A stretch of 64,000 bases of DNA from Caballeronia pedi (GCF_001544915.2 NZ_FCOE02000014.1:1-64000); one strand, 5' to 3'. Counted from the stretch's first letter, positions 17,322 to 27,055 are shown. The notes: generated by a model from the letters alone, not told the origin. Numbers and translations: made by a program.

Positions 17322-18317
17322 CTACAGCAGGCCGAAGCCCGCGAGCGCGGTCTTGACTTCGGAGAGCGTCGGATGCCGGCTCGCGTCGCCGAGATTGACC
17401 ACTTGCGGCGACCAGTAGCCGCCGGTGCGCCATGCGGTCGAGAAATTGTACAACTCGACGGTCGGACGCTTCAGCGCCGCGGCAATATGCACCAAGCCCG
17501 TATCCACGCCGACGGTCGCAGCAGCCCCGTCGATCAGTCCGACGACCGCGGGCAGCGACATCTTCGGCGGCACGATCGCAGCCGCGCCGAACTCCTTCGC
17601 GAGCTTTTCGCTCGTTTCGCGTTCGGCGTCGCTGCCCCACGGCAGCACGATCGACGCGCCGCGCGTCACGAGCGCCTGCCCGAGTTCGATCCACAGGGCC
17701 TGCGGCCATTGCTTGTCGGCGCGCGAGGTGGCGTGTACGAACACGACATACGGCACCGGCAGGTTCAGCCCGAGTTCGGAGACCGCGAGCGTCGCGCGGC
17801 GTGTGTCGAGGCCGAAGTCGATGTCGTCGGTCATCTGCGGCTTCGGCAGATCGAGCGCCGCCGCCACCAGTTGCCGCGTGCGCTCGACCACGTGCGTGCG
17901 CGGCTCGATCGGCACGCGCCGGTCGTAGAAGAAGCGCACCGGCCATTCGTAGCCTGCGCCGTCGGTCCGGTTGCCGAGGCCGACGAGCGGCCCGCGCGCC
18001 CAGCTCGCGACCCACGCGGTCTTGATGAGCCCCTGGCAGTCGATCACGAGATCGTATTTCTCGGCGGCGAGTTCGCGCTTGAACTTGCCGATCTCGCGCC
18101 AGTTCGCGGGCGATGCGAACGCGCGGCGCCAGCGCCTGAGCGAGAACGGGATCGCGCGGCGCACGCCGTGAACCAGTTCGACGAGACTCGCGAAGCTTTC
18201 CTCGACGAGCCAGTCGATCTGCGCATCGGGATAGCGGCGGCGGATGTCGGCGATGGCCGGCATGTTGTGGACGACGTCGCCGAGCGACGACACGCGGACG
18301 ATCAGGATCTTTTGCAC
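17322..18317 (-). CDS. waaC: Lipopolysaccharide heptosyltransferase I WaaC
   Basis: This is a GT9 enzyme of 331 residues that adds the first heptose to Kdo on the cytoplasmic face of the inner membrane. It begins MQKILIVRVSSLGDVVHNMP, nearly the consensus of WaaC, and ends with VGVDTGLVHIAAAL, the nucleotide-heptose-binding motif, and TVELYNFSTAWRTGGYW. It is the first gene of the waaC-kdoO-waaA run. A terminator facing it from the preceding gene suggests that it has its own promoter. Confidence 0.94.
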   Translation of the reverse strand: MQKILIVRVSSLGDVVHNMPAIADIRRRYPDAQIDWLVEESFASLVELVHGVRRAIPFSLRRWRRAFASPANWREIGKFKRELAAEKYDLVIDCQGLIKTAWVASWARGPLVGLGNRTDGAGYEWPVRFFYDRRVPIEPRTHVVERTRQLVAAALDLPKPQMTDDIDFGLDTRRATLAVSELGLNLPVPYVVFVHATSRADKQWPQALWIELGQALVTRGASIVLPWGSDAERETSEKLAKEFGAAAIVPPKMSLPAVVGLIDGAAATVGVDTGLVHIAAALKRPTVELYNFSTAWRTGGYWSPQVVNLGDASRHPTLSEVKTALAGFGLL

Positions 18318-18398
18318 GCTGAAATGGGGAGGCGCGGACTGCGCGGCGGAAGTGAGCGGGGAAACGGGGATTTTAGCGCGGCGTACGCTTCACATAAG

Positions 18399-18430
18399 CA
18401 AAAAACGGCACGGTGGCAAAACCGTGCCGC
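18399..18430 (-). terminator. Rho-independent terminator of the phosphomannomutase gene
   Basis: On the - strand a perfect 9-bp stem CGGCACGGT / ACCGTGCCG (18406-18414 and 18421-18429) with a 6-base loop is followed by a run of six T (18400-18405). It lies 25 bases after the stop of the phosphomannomutase gene and upstream of waaC. Confidence 0.85.
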
Positions 18431-18454
18431 TTTATCATCCACCGCCGAAGCCGT

Positions 18455-19855
18455 TCAGAACGGCAACTTCGCGTCCGGCTTCTCCGCCAGAATCACGCGG
18501 CGAAAATCTTCCTGAATCCGCTTGAGCGCCGCGTCGCTATCCGCCTCGAAGCGCATCACCACCACCGGCGTCGTATTCGACGAACGCGCGAGTCCGAAAC
18601 CATCGGGGTATTCCACGCGCAAACCGTCGATCGTCAGCACATCGTCCGCGCCGGTGAACTTCGCGTTCTGTTGCATCTTCGCAATCAGCGCGAAGTTTTC
18701 GCCTTCTTCAAGCTTCAACTGCAACTCAGGCGTCGACAGCGAATTCGGCAGATCGTTGAGCAGCTTGCTCGGGTCCGCCACGCGCGAGAGGATTTCCAGC
18801 ATGCGCGCGCCGGTGTACAGGCCGTCGTCGAAGCCATACCAGCGGTCCTTGAAGAACACGTGGCCGCTCATCTCGCCCGCGAGCGGCGCGCCCGTCTCGC
18901 GCAGCTTCGCCTTCACGAGCGAATGGCCGGTCTTCCACATCACCGGCTCGCCGCCCTGCTCGCGCACCCACTTCGCCAGATTGCGCGTGCACTTCACGTC
19001 GTAAATGATCTGGCCGCCCTTGTTGCGCGACAGCACTTCCTGCGCGAACAGCATCAACTGGCGATCCGGATAGATGACCTGCCCGTCCTTGGTCACGACG
19101 CCGAGACGGTCGCCGTCGCCATCGAATGCGAAGCCGACTTCGGCATCCGTTTCCTTGAGCGCCTTGATCACGTCCTGCAGGTTTTCCGGATGCGCCGGGT
19201 CCGGGTGATGGTTCGGGAAGGTGCCGTCGATCTCCGTGAACAGTTCGACCAGCTCGCAGCCGAGCGCCTTGAACAGCTTCGGCGCGAGCCCGCCCGCGAC
19301 GCCATTACCCGTATCGACGACGATCTTCATCGGACGCACCGGCTTCACGTCCGACACGATGCGGTCGAGATACATCTGCGACACGTCGAACTCGGTGTAC
19401 GAGCCCTCGCCCGCCGTGAAGTCGCTGTCGACGATGCGCTTGTACAAGCCCTGAATCTGATCGCCGTAAATGGCCGCGCCGCGCAGCACCATCTTGAAGC
19501 CATTGTAGTCGGGCGGATTGTGGCTGCCGGTCACGACGATGCACGAATCCACGCGCCGCTCGCCCGCAGGCAACGGCAGCGGCACGTTCGCCGCGAAATA
19601 GCCGACCGGAGTGGGCACCATGCCGACATCGACGACATCGACGCCTGCCGCGCGCAGGCCATCCGCGAGCGCGCCGACGAGTTCCGGGCCCGACAGACGG
19701 CCGTCGCGCGCGACCACGACCGAGTCGCCGCCCTGCTTTTTAATCTCGCTGCCGAAGGCCTGGCCGATGCTCTTCGCAACGTCCGTGTCGACCGTCTTGC
19801 CGACGATGCCGCGAATGTCGTAGGCCTTGAAGATGGATTGGGATACTTGGCTCAT
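18455..19855 (-). CDS. Phosphomannomutase/phosphoglucomutase
   Basis: This is an alpha-D-phosphohexomutase of the AlgC/ManB type, 466 residues, interconverting hexose-6- and hexose-1-phosphates for GDP-mannose, UDP-glucose and LPS precursors. The active-site phosphoserine loop is VTGSHNPPDYNG, the metal-binding loop is FDGDGDRLGVV and the sugar-binding loop is GEMSGHVFF. It opens MSQVSQSIFKAYDIRGIVGK. It is divergent from the flippase gene at 20,314 and followed by its own terminator. Confidence 0.92.
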   Translation of the reverse strand: MSQVSQSIFKAYDIRGIVGKTVDTDVAKSIGQAFGSEIKKQGGDSVVVARDGRLSGPELVGALADGLRAAGVDVVDVGMVPTPVGYFAANVPLPLPAGERRVDSCIVVTGSHNPPDYNGFKMVLRGAAIYGDQIQGLYKRIVDSDFTAGEGSYTEFDVSQMYLDRIVSDVKPVRPMKIVVDTGNGVAGGLAPKLFKALGCELVELFTEIDGTFPNHHPDPAHPENLQDVIKALKETDAEVGFAFDGDGDRLGVVTKDGQVIYPDRQLMLFAQEVLSRNKGGQIIYDVKCTRNLAKWVREQGGEPVMWKTGHSLVKAKLRETGAPLAGEMSGHVFFKDRWYGFDDGLYTGARMLEILSRVADPSKLLNDLPNSLSTPELQLKLEEGENFALIAKMQQNAKFTGADDVLTIDGLRVEYPDGFGLARSSNTTPVVVMRFEADSDAALKRIQEDFRRVILAEKPDAKLPF

Positions 19856-20313
19856 GAGATGGCTACCTCTTCTCTATTAATTGATGGATTCTCGGCGATG
19901 CAGCCATGAGGGCGTGCAGGTCGTGACGGTTGGCGCACCGCTGCAGCGGGAAACGCGCGAACGACTGCCAGATGACGTATCGAATTCTGCCTATGCGTCT
20001 GATAAATCAACACGAAAGATACATTTGGAAGCAATGGATGCAGAACCGGAGCCGCGGGCGGCGAGTGTGCTTCGGGATCGCACTTATAATCGCTGTCTTT
20101 CAGCGCTCTCAGGATTGCCGCGCGCCGGAACAAACCCAGTTCAAGCCTGCGCGTTCATTCTAATCCAATGCTCAAACGCTCTTTCGCCTCGATGCCTTCG
20201 AATGAGGCGCGTCCGCGCGCAAACACACAAAAGTTGACGGATAACGCGCACCTTTCAGGTCATCAGCCTGCGGTAGCACGCCGCATGCCCGTTTTCACGG
20301 CGGGACTCGCCGC
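19856..20313. other. Divergent intergenic region
   Basis: This 458-base stretch separates the phosphomannomutase gene (- strand) from the flippase gene (+ strand) and should hold both promoters. It contains a less G+C-rich part around 19,980-20,170. Open frames here are short and lack family features. I see no RNA gene or strong hairpin. Confidence 0.5.
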
Positions 20314-21576
20314 ATGAAGGCGCTGATGCGCTCCGGCAATCCGGACGTCGCCCGCGCGCTCACCAATATCGTGTGGCTCGGGCTCGAACGGCTTACGCAG
20401 ATCGCCGTCGCCATCGTCATTTCGGGTCTGCTCGCGCGCTATCTCGGCCCCGACGATTTCGGCAAATGGCAATACGCGAACACGCTTTTGCTCGTGATCG
20501 CGCCGATCACCTGGGTGTGCGGCGCGGAGATTCTCGTGCCGACGATCGTCAACCGCCCGCCCGCCGAAACCGGCGCGGTGCTCGGTAGCGCGTTCGTGCT
20601 GCGCATGGGCGTTTCGGTCGTCGCGCTCGCGCTCACCTGGACGTGGATCGCGGCGGGCGGCACCGATCCGATGGTCGGGCTGATGCTCGCCGGTCTCGCC
20701 GTCACGCTGCTGTTTCGCGAGCCGTTCATCGGCGTGGTGAATTCGTGGCTGCAGAGTCTCACGTACAGCAAACCGCAGCTCATCGCGAGCATGACGGCCG
20801 CCATCGTCAAGGCGGCGCTCGTGTTCGCGCTGGTGCGCGCAGCCGCCCCGGCGCCGAGCTTCGGCTGGCTCTGGGCGCTCGAAGCCGCGGCGATCAGCGC
20901 CGCGCTCGTCGCGTACTACATGCGTCGTCACGGCGGCAAGCTCGGCTGGCGTGTCGATCGCGCGCTGTTCCGGCATTTCGCGAGCGCGGGCACGGTGTTC
21001 TGGCTCGGGCTCATCTGCATGTATCTGTTCCTGAAGCTCGACCGGCTGATGCTCGCGCATCGCGTGTCGTTCGCGGAACTCGGGCTGTACTCCGCCGCGC
21101 AGCAGTTGAACGAGAACTGGATCGCGCTCGCGCTGATGCTCTCGCAGACCATCGCGCCGGCGTTCGTCTATCGCGTGCAGGAAACCGCGCGCCTCAGACG
21201 CAACCTCGTGCGCCTGTTCGCGATGACCGCCGCGCTGATGATCGCGGGCGCCGCTGTCCTCGACGCGCTCGCGGGCTTCATCATCGCGCGCGTGTTCGGA
21301 CCGAACTACGCCGGCGCCGCCGATATCCTCCGCTGGGCCGTGTGGCTTTCCGTGCCGGCGGGCATCGAGGCGATCGGCAATCTCGTCGTGCTGAAATATC
21401 AGGCGAAGTACGTGCTGTTGTCGAAATGGCTGCTCGCGCTCGCGGTCGCGTTCGCGGTGAACTGGTTCGCGATTGCCCGCTTCGAAGGCTACGGCGCGCT
21501 GCTCGGCCTCGCGGCGGGCTATGTCGCGGCGGCGTCGGTGAACTTTTACTACATTCGCTTCCGGCTGCGCGCATGA
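20314..21576 (+). CDS. Polysaccharide flippase (Wzx-like)
   Basis: This is a multi-pass inner-membrane protein of the MOP/polysaccharide-transport family, 420 residues, expected to flip undecaprenyl-PP-linked repeat units to the periplasm. The N-terminal ARYLGPDDFGKWQYANTLL is the classic Wzx start, after LERLTQIAVAIVISGLL. About twelve hydrophobic segments can be traced. It overlaps the next glycosyltransferase by ATGA and heads a + strand run of glycan genes, which supports an O-antigen or similar role. Confidence 0.85.
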   Translation: MKALMRSGNPDVARALTNIVWLGLERLTQIAVAIVISGLLARYLGPDDFGKWQYANTLLLVIAPITWVCGAEILVPTIVNRPPAETGAVLGSAFVLRMGVSVVALALTWTWIAAGGTDPMVGLMLAGLAVTLLFREPFIGVVNSWLQSLTYSKPQLIASMTAAIVKAALVFALVRAAAPAPSFGWLWALEAAAISAALVAYYMRRHGGKLGWRVDRALFRHFASAGTVFWLGLICMYLFLKLDRLMLAHRVSFAELGLYSAAQQLNENWIALALMLSQTIAPAFVYRVQETARLRRNLVRLFAMTAALMIAGAAVLDALAGFIIARVFGPNYAGAADILRWAVWLSVPAGIEAIGNLVVLKYQAKYVLLSKWLLALAVAFAVNWFAIARFEGYGALLGLAAGYVAAASVNFYYIRFRLRA

Positions 21577-22379
21577 ACGATCTCTCCGATGTGACCGTCC
21601 TGATGCCCGCGTTCAACAGCCAGGCCGAGGTCGAACGCACGCTCGCGTCGTTCGGCGAAACGTCGACGGTCGATGTGCTGATCGTCGACGATGGCAGCAC
21701 GCCGCCGATCGCAGCGCCGGTCATCGAGGGCATGCGGATCGATATTCTGCGGATGCCGCGAAATGGCGGCATCGAGCGCGCGCTCGAAGCGGGCGTCGCG
21801 GCGCTCGCGGCGCGCGGCGTACGCTATGCGGCGCGCATCGACGCGGGCGATCTCGCCACGCCCGGCCGTCTCGCGAAGCAGCGCGCGTATCTGGACGCGC
21901 ATCCGCGAGTCGCGGTGCTGGGCATGTGGACGCACGTCGTGTCGACCAGCGGCGCGCCGCTCTTCGACCTCACGCCGCCGGCCGAGCCCGCCGCGATCCG
22001 CCGCATGATGCTCGCACGCACGTGCTTCACGCATCCGTCGCTGATGCTGCGTGTCGATGCCGTGATCGACGCGGGAAACTATCGCGCGCAGTACCGCGCC
22101 GCCGAGGATCTCGATCTGATCCTGCGGCTGCTCCAGCGCCACGACGGCGCGAATCTGCCGGAGTTCGGCCTCTTCTACGAACTGAACGAAAGCGGCATCA
22201 GCGCGACGAAGCGGCGCGCGCAGGTAATCTCCACGCTGCGGCTTCAGTTGCGCCACTTGCGCGTGTCGAATCCGCTCGACTGGATCGGCGTGACGAAAAG
22301 CATCGCGCATCTGGTGTTGCCGTATCGCGCGCTGCGCGGCCTGAAGGCGCGCTTTCTGAAAAGCACCTCTTCCGCGTGA
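21573..22379 (+). CDS. Family 2 glycosyltransferase
   Basis: This is a cytoplasmic GT2 enzyme of 268 residues. It has the opening VTVLMPAFNSQAEVERTLAS, the nucleotide-binding VLIVDDGST and a RIDAGD segment in place of the DxD motif. LMLRVDAVIDAGNYRAQYRAAEDLDLILRL marks the acceptor side. Which sugar it transfers cannot be read. The start is set by the ATGA overlap with the flippase gene, so the two are coupled. Confidence 0.85.
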   Translation: MNDLSDVTVLMPAFNSQAEVERTLASFGETSTVDVLIVDDGSTPPIAAPVIEGMRIDILRMPRNGGIERALEAGVAALAARGVRYAARIDAGDLATPGRLAKQRAYLDAHPRVAVLGMWTHVVSTSGAPLFDLTPPAEPAAIRRMMLARTCFTHPSLMLRVDAVIDAGNYRAQYRAAEDLDLILRLLQRHDGANLPEFGLFYELNESGISATKRRAQVISTLRLQLRHLRVSNPLDWIGVTKSIAHLVLPYRALRGLKARFLKSTSSA

Positions 22380-22407
22380 AATTACCAATGTTTGAGCGCT
22401 CTTCCGG

Positions 22408-23547
22408 ATGACGAAAGAAAAGTCGAAGCTTCGCATCGCCCTCGTGTGCAACACGGCGTGGGCGATCTACACCTACCGGCGCGGCGTGCTGCGCATGCTG
22501 GCCGCGCGCGGCGCGCAAGTGACGATCATCGCGCCGCGCGACCGCACCTTCGAGCCGCTCACGGAAATGGGCTGCCGCTGCGTCGAACTGCCGGTGGCGT
22601 CGAAGGGAACGGACCCGCGTCAGGATCTGAAGACGCTCGCCGCGCTGTATCGCGAATATCGCGCGACGCGTCCGCATATCGTGTTCCACTACACGATCAA
22701 GCCGAACATCTACGGATCGCTGGCCGCGATGCTCGCGCGCGTGCCGTCGATCGCCGTCACGACGGGTCTCGGCTACGTGTTCATCCAGAAGAGCCGCACG
22801 GCGCAGGTCGCCAAGCGGCTGTACCGTTTTGCGTTCCGCTTTCCGCGCGAAGTGTGGTTTCTGAATCGCGACGATCACGACGCGTTCCTGCACGAGAATC
22901 TGCTCGCGCATCCGGATCGCGCGCGGCGTCTGCATGGCGAAGGCGTCGATCTCGATGAATTCGCGTTTCAGCCGCTGCCCGCGCGCGAGGATTTCGTGTT
23001 CATCCTGATCGGCCGGCTGCTGTGGGATAAAGGCGTCGCGGAATATGTCGAAGCCGCGCGCCGCATTCGCGCGAAATTTCCGCACGCGCGTTTTCAGTTG
23101 CTGGGGCCGGTCGGCGTCGACAATCCGAGCGCGATCAGCCGCACGGACGTGCAGAAGTGGGAGGCGGAGAATATCGTCGAATATCTGGGCGAAGCGAACG
23201 ATGTGCGCCCGCTCGTGGCCGAAGCCGATTGCGTCGTGCTGCCTTCGTATCGCGAAGGCGTGCCGCGCACGCTGATGGAAGCGTCGGCGATGGGCCGACC
23301 GATCGTCGCCACCGATGTGCCCGGCTGCCGCGAGGTCGTCGAGCACGGCGTGAACGGCCTGCTTTGCGAGGTGAAGAGCGCCGACAGCCTGACGCAGGCG
23401 CTCGAACGCATGCTGACGCTCTCCCACGATGAACGCGAAGCGATGGCGCAGCGCGGGCGCGCCAAAGTCACCCACGAGTTCGACGAAAAAAATGTCGTCG
23501 AGCGCTACAAGGGCACAATACATGCCATTACCGGCATTTCACTCTGA
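22408..23547 (+). CDS. Family 4 glycosyltransferase (PglA-like)
   Basis: This is a GT4, GT-B fold enzyme of 379 residues. The acceptor half shows VCNTAWAIYTYRRGVLRML and HYTIKPNIYGS, and the donor half shows IGRLLWDKGVAEYVEAA and PSYREGVPRTLMEASAMGRP. This arrangement resembles PglA and related HexNAc transferases that work on undecaprenyl-PP-linked sugars. galE follows directly, which would fit a Gal or GalNAc donor. Exact specificity is inference. Confidence 0.82.
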   Translation: MTKEKSKLRIALVCNTAWAIYTYRRGVLRMLAARGAQVTIIAPRDRTFEPLTEMGCRCVELPVASKGTDPRQDLKTLAALYREYRATRPHIVFHYTIKPNIYGSLAAMLARVPSIAVTTGLGYVFIQKSRTAQVAKRLYRFAFRFPREVWFLNRDDHDAFLHENLLAHPDRARRLHGEGVDLDEFAFQPLPAREDFVFILIGRLLWDKGVAEYVEAARRIRAKFPHARFQLLGPVGVDNPSAISRTDVQKWEAENIVEYLGEANDVRPLVAEADCVVLPSYREGVPRTLMEASAMGRPIVATDVPGCREVVEHGVNGLLCEVKSADSLTQALERMLTLSHDEREAMAQRGRAKVTHEFDEKNVVERYKGTIHAITGISL

Positions 23548-23568
23548 TTCGAGTCTTTTGGAGAACGC

Positions 23569-24618
23569 ATGATGAATGGCAATCAGTCGCCGAACACAGG
23601 TACGAAGGGCACGATTCTCGTCACGGGCGGCGCGGGCTTCATCGGTTCGCATACGTGTGTCGAACTGCTCGGCGCGGGTTACGGCGTCGTGGTCATCGAC
23701 AATCTCGTCAACAGCCGCGCTGAAGCGCTGAAGCGCGTCGAGCGCATCGCGGGAAAAAGCGTCGCGTTCTACGAAGCCGATGCGCGCGACGAAGCCGCGC
23801 TCGACCGCATCTTCGACGCGCACGAGATCACCGGCGCGATTCACTTCGCCGCGCTGAAGGCCGTGGGCGAATCGGTCGCGAAGCCGGTCGAGTACTACAG
23901 CAACAATATCGGCAGCCTGCTCGCCGTGCTCAACGTGATGAAAGCGCGCAACGTGCGCAACTTCGTGTTCAGCTCGTCCGCGACGGTCTACGGCGTGCCG
24001 CAAAGCGTGCCGATCGACGAATCGTTTCCGCTTTCGGCGATCAACCCTTACGGCCAGTCGAAGCTCATCGCCGAGCAGATTCTGCGCGACCTCGAAGTCG
24101 CCGATCCGTCGTGGCGCATCGCGACGCTGCGCTATTTCAATCCGGTCGGCGCGCATGAGAGCGGTCTGATCGGCGAGGATCCGGCGGGCATTCCGAACAA
24201 CCTGATGCCGTATGTCGCGCAGGTGGCGGTCGGCAAGCTGGAACGCCTGCGCGTGTTCGGCAGCGACTACGATACGCACGACGGCACCGGCGTGCGCGAT
24301 TACATTCATGTGGTGGATCTGGCGCGCGGGCATATCGCGGCCATCGATGCGCTGAAGACGCTCGACCGCAGCTTCGTCGTGAATCTCGGCACGGGCCAGG
24401 GCTATAGCGTGCTCGATGTCGTGAAGGCGTTCGAGGCGGCGTCGGGCAAGCAGGTGCCGTATGAGCTGGTGCCGCGCCGTCCGGGCGACATCGCCGCCTG
24501 TTACGCCGATCCGGCCGCCGCCGCGAAGCTGATCGGCTGGCGCGCGGAGCACGGCATCGAACGCATGTGCGCGGATCACTGGCGCTGGCAGTCGCAAAAT
24601 CCGCAAGGGTTCGCGTAA
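23569..24618 (+). CDS. galE: UDP-glucose 4-epimerase GalE
   Basis: This is an extended SDR enzyme of 349 residues interconverting UDP-Glc and UDP-Gal (possibly also the HexNAc forms). NAD binding is seen in VTGGAGFIGSHTCVELL, the catalytic Ser in SSSATVYG and the YxxxK pair in NPYGQSKLIAEQIL. RYFNPVGAHESGLIGEDP is the substrate-binding signature of GalE. It is preceded by GGAGAACGC. It sits inside the glycosyltransferase run and so supplies precursors to this cluster. Confidence 0.93.
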   Translation: MMNGNQSPNTGTKGTILVTGGAGFIGSHTCVELLGAGYGVVVIDNLVNSRAEALKRVERIAGKSVAFYEADARDEAALDRIFDAHEITGAIHFAALKAVGESVAKPVEYYSNNIGSLLAVLNVMKARNVRNFVFSSSATVYGVPQSVPIDESFPLSAINPYGQSKLIAEQILRDLEVADPSWRIATLRYFNPVGAHESGLIGEDPAGIPNNLMPYVAQVAVGKLERLRVFGSDYDTHDGTGVRDYIHVVDLARGHIAAIDALKTLDRSFVVNLGTGQGYSVLDVVKAFEAASGKQVPYELVPRRPGDIAACYADPAAAAKLIGWRAEHGIERMCADHWRWQSQNPQGFA

Positions 24619-24686
24619 AGTCTCGCTGCGGCCTGCGTCGCCGTGTTCGACGATGCGGGCCTGCTTCCCCCAACCGGTTCTATTTC

Positions 24687-25796
24687 ATGCTTAGTTTCGC
24701 GCTTGCTTTTCTGGTCTCGCTGCTCGTGACCTTGTTGATCGTGCGCTTCGCACACCTGCAGGAGGGCGTGCTCGGCGACACCGATCTCGCCGGCGTGCAG
24801 AAGTTTCACGCGCGGCCGGTGCCGCGCATCGGCGGCGTCGGCATCCTGTGCGGGCTGACGGCATCGGCCGTGCAATTGCGATGGGGCTATCCGGCCGTGT
24901 CGGGCGGGATTCTCGGCATCGTCGCGTGCGGGCTGCCGGCGTTTCTCTCCGGGCTCATCGAAGACCTGACCAAGCGCGTCTCGCCGCTCGCCCGCCTCAT
25001 CTGCACGATGGCCGCGGCGGGCCTCGCCTACGCGTTCCTGAATATCGCGGTCACGCGCATCAGCGTGCCGCCGCTCGATTTCCTGCTGTCCTACGCGATC
25101 ATTTCGTGCGCGGTGACGGTTCTCGCGGTCGCGGCGCTCGCGAACGCGGTGAATATCATCGACGGCTTCAACGGCCTCGCGTCGATGGTCGGCTTCATGA
25201 TGTTCGCCTCGCTCGCCTACGTGGCGTTCCAGGTACACGATCCGGTCGTGCTGTCCGGCTCGCTCATCATGATGGGCGCGGTGATGGGCTTCTTCATCTG
25301 GAACTTCCCCGCCGGCCTGATCTTTCTCGGCGACGGCGGCGCGTACTTCGTCGGCTTCATGCTGGGCGAACTCTCGATCATGCTCGTGATGCGCAACCGC
25401 GATGTTTCCGCGTGGTATCCGGTGCTGCTCTTCATGTATCCGATCTTCGAGACGTGTTTCTCGATCTACCGGAAGAAGTTCATTCGCGGCATCTCGCCGG
25501 GCATTCCGGACGGCGTGCATCTGCACATGCTCGTCTACAAGCGGCTGATGCGCTGGGCCGTGGGCGCGAAGAACGCGCACGAACTCACGCGGCGCAATTC
25601 GCTCACGTCGCCGTATCTGTGGCTGCTGTGCCTGATCGCGGTGATTCCCGCGACGCTTTTCTGGCGGCACACGGTGCATCTGTTCTGCTTCGTCGTCGTG
25701 TTCGCGGCGACGTATGTGTGGCTCTACATGAGCATCGTGCGCTTCAAGGCGCCGCGCTGGCTGGTGTTCCGCCGGCCGCATACCGCGAAGAAATGA
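24687..25796 (+). CDS. Undecaprenyl-phosphate sugar-1-phosphate transferase (WecA-like)
   Basis: This is an inner-membrane polyprenyl-phosphate HexNAc-1-P transferase (MraY/WecA family), 369 residues, that starts a glycan on undecaprenyl phosphate. The motifs are all there: KFHARPVPRIGGVGI after the first helix, NAVNIIDGFNGLAS, FLGDGGAYFVGF and the HLHMLVYKR loop. The start at 24687 gives a hydrophobic N-terminus. It ends the + strand run and is followed by a good terminator. It is one of three initiating transferases in the window. Confidence 0.87.
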   Translation: MLSFALAFLVSLLVTLLIVRFAHLQEGVLGDTDLAGVQKFHARPVPRIGGVGILCGLTASAVQLRWGYPAVSGGILGIVACGLPAFLSGLIEDLTKRVSPLARLICTMAAAGLAYAFLNIAVTRISVPPLDFLLSYAIISCAVTVLAVAALANAVNIIDGFNGLASMVGFMMFASLAYVAFQVHDPVVLSGSLIMMGAVMGFFIWNFPAGLIFLGDGGAYFVGFMLGELSIMLVMRNRDVSAWYPVLLFMYPIFETCFSIYRKKFIRGISPGIPDGVHLHMLVYKRLMRWAVGAKNAHELTRRNSLTSPYLWLLCLIAVIPATLFWRHTVHLFCFVVVFAATYVWLYMSIVRFKAPRWLVFRRPHTAKK

Positions 25797-25816
25797 ACGT
25801 TTTTTTCCGCGATGAG

Positions 25817-25844
25817 AACGCCGCCCCGCTCCGGGCGGCGTTTT
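25817..25844 (+). terminator. Rho-independent terminator after the WecA-like gene
   Basis: A 10-bp stem AACGCCGCCC / GGGCGGCGTT (25817-25826 and 25833-25842) with a 6-base loop is followed by TTTT. It lies 20 bases after the stop of the WecA-like gene and ends the 20.3-25.8 kb run. Confidence 0.85.
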
Positions 25845-25859
25845 CGTTTGCGGCCTCGC

Positions 25860-26555
25860 TTACTTCAGATGCTTGCTGAAGAAGTCTGCCGTGCGGCCGT
25901 TGGCGAGCTGCGCGGCTGCCGCATCGTAATGCGCGCCCTGGTTGCGCGCGAACGCGTGATGACAGCCGGGATACGTGAACGCCTCGACGTTCGCATGCCC
26001 TTTCGCCGCCGCGAGCACGCGATTGCGCGCGTCGGCGGGAATGAACTCGTCTTCTTCGGCGAGATGCAGCATGAGCGGCACCTTGATCTTCGGCAGTTCG
26101 GCGAGATATTGGTCCGTGCCGCCGCCGTAGTAGGAAACCGAAACATCGACGTCGGTGCGCGCGGCGCTCAGGAACGACAACAGGCCGCCGAGACAGAACC
26201 CGACCGAACCGATCTTGCCCTGCACCTGCGAAAGCCCGCGCGCGAAGCCGATGGTCGCCGCGATGTCCTCGACGCCCGTGTTGACGTCGAACGCGTTGTA
26301 GTATTTCAGCGCCTGCTGCCATTCGGCTTCGGTGCGGTCGGTGAGCTCGACGTTCGGTTCGAGCCGCCAGAACAGGTCGGGACATAGCGCGACGTAGCCT
26401 TGACGCGCGTATTCGTCACAGGTTTCGCGCATGTCGGCGTTGATGCCGAAGATTTCCTGAATCACGACCACGGCGGGCGCGGGCGTTTGCGCGGGGTACG
26501 CAACGTAGGCGTCGAAATTGCCGTCTGGGGTGGAGATGCTGAGCATGTCGGACAT
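25860..26555 (-). CDS. Dienelactone hydrolase family protein
   Basis: This is an alpha/beta hydrolase of the dienelactone hydrolase family, 231 residues, probably cytoplasmic. The nucleophile Cys is in GFCLGG, the Asp is in AEEDEFIP and the His is in GCHHAF, a complete catalytic triad. The start at 26555 has AGGAG six bases upstream, better than the upstream ATG at 26594. Nothing in the context suggests a glycan role; it looks like an unrelated housekeeping or detoxification gene. Confidence 0.88.
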   Translation of the reverse strand: MSDMLSISTPDGNFDAYVAYPAQTPAPAVVVIQEIFGINADMRETCDEYARQGYVALCPDLFWRLEPNVELTDRTEAEWQQALKYYNAFDVNTGVEDIAATIGFARGLSQVQGKIGSVGFCLGGLLSFLSAARTDVDVSVSYYGGGTDQYLAELPKIKVPLMLHLAEEDEFIPADARNRVLAAAKGHANVEAFTYPGCHHAFARNQGAHYDAAAAQLANGRTADFFSKHLK

Positions 26556-26590
26556 GGGAGTCTCCTGGGTGAGGGTGAGGTTGCCTGATG

Positions 26591-27055
26591 TCATGCGGTG
26601 GGTCGGGATCGGCCCACGTACTGCTTGAGCAGGTCGGCCAGCTCCTTGACCAGAGTCTGCCAGATTGTAAGACTGTCTTTGTCGTCTTCCTTGCCATCGC
26701 CTTCACGAAACACCAGTCGGACGGTCGGAAGCAGGGACACCGCAACCAGCGAAGCAATAACAACGATCGGCGCAATAAACAACAACGCCTGAGAGTGGTC
26801 GATCTGCACTGATCCGCCGAAAATCCGCAGGCCGAACGAGCGAATCCACAAAGCAAGAATGGCGACGAGCGTGATGATCAAACCAGCGACCCCAAAGAAT
26901 GCAATGTGCCTGAATTTTCGATATTGCCGACGGTCCGCGATGTATTCTTCTACCAGAGACAAACGCCTGATCGACAACTCCTTGCTCGAAAAATCGGTCT
27001 GACCGACAGGCGTTTCACCGCGTCGGCGTTGGTCATTTCGTGATCCAGCAGTCAT
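26591..27055 (-). CDS. Hypothetical membrane protein coupled to ImmA/IrrE peptidase
   Basis: I do not recognise this 154-residue protein. It has a charged N-terminal half of about 50 residues, two predicted membrane helices (near FFGVAGLIITLVAILALWI and LLFIAPIVVIASLVAVSLL) and a charged C-terminal tail. The start at 27055 overlaps the peptidase stop as ATGA, so the two genes are translationally coupled. Base composition is clearly less G+C-rich than its neighbours, which suggests horizontal acquisition with the peptidase gene. Confidence 0.65.
   Translation of the reverse strand: MTAGSRNDQRRRGETPVGQTDFSSKELSIRRLSLVEEYIADRRQYRKFRHIAFFGVAGLIITLVAILALWIRSFGLRIFGGSVQIDHSQALLFIAPIVVIASLVAVSLLPTVRLVFREGDGKEDDKDSLTIWQTLVKELADLLKQYVGRSRPTA

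Noticed and set aside
19852..20133. 93-codon open frame on the - strand upstream of the phosphomannomutase gene
   Set aside because: It overlaps the start of that gene, has no recognisable features and lies in the divergent promoter region.
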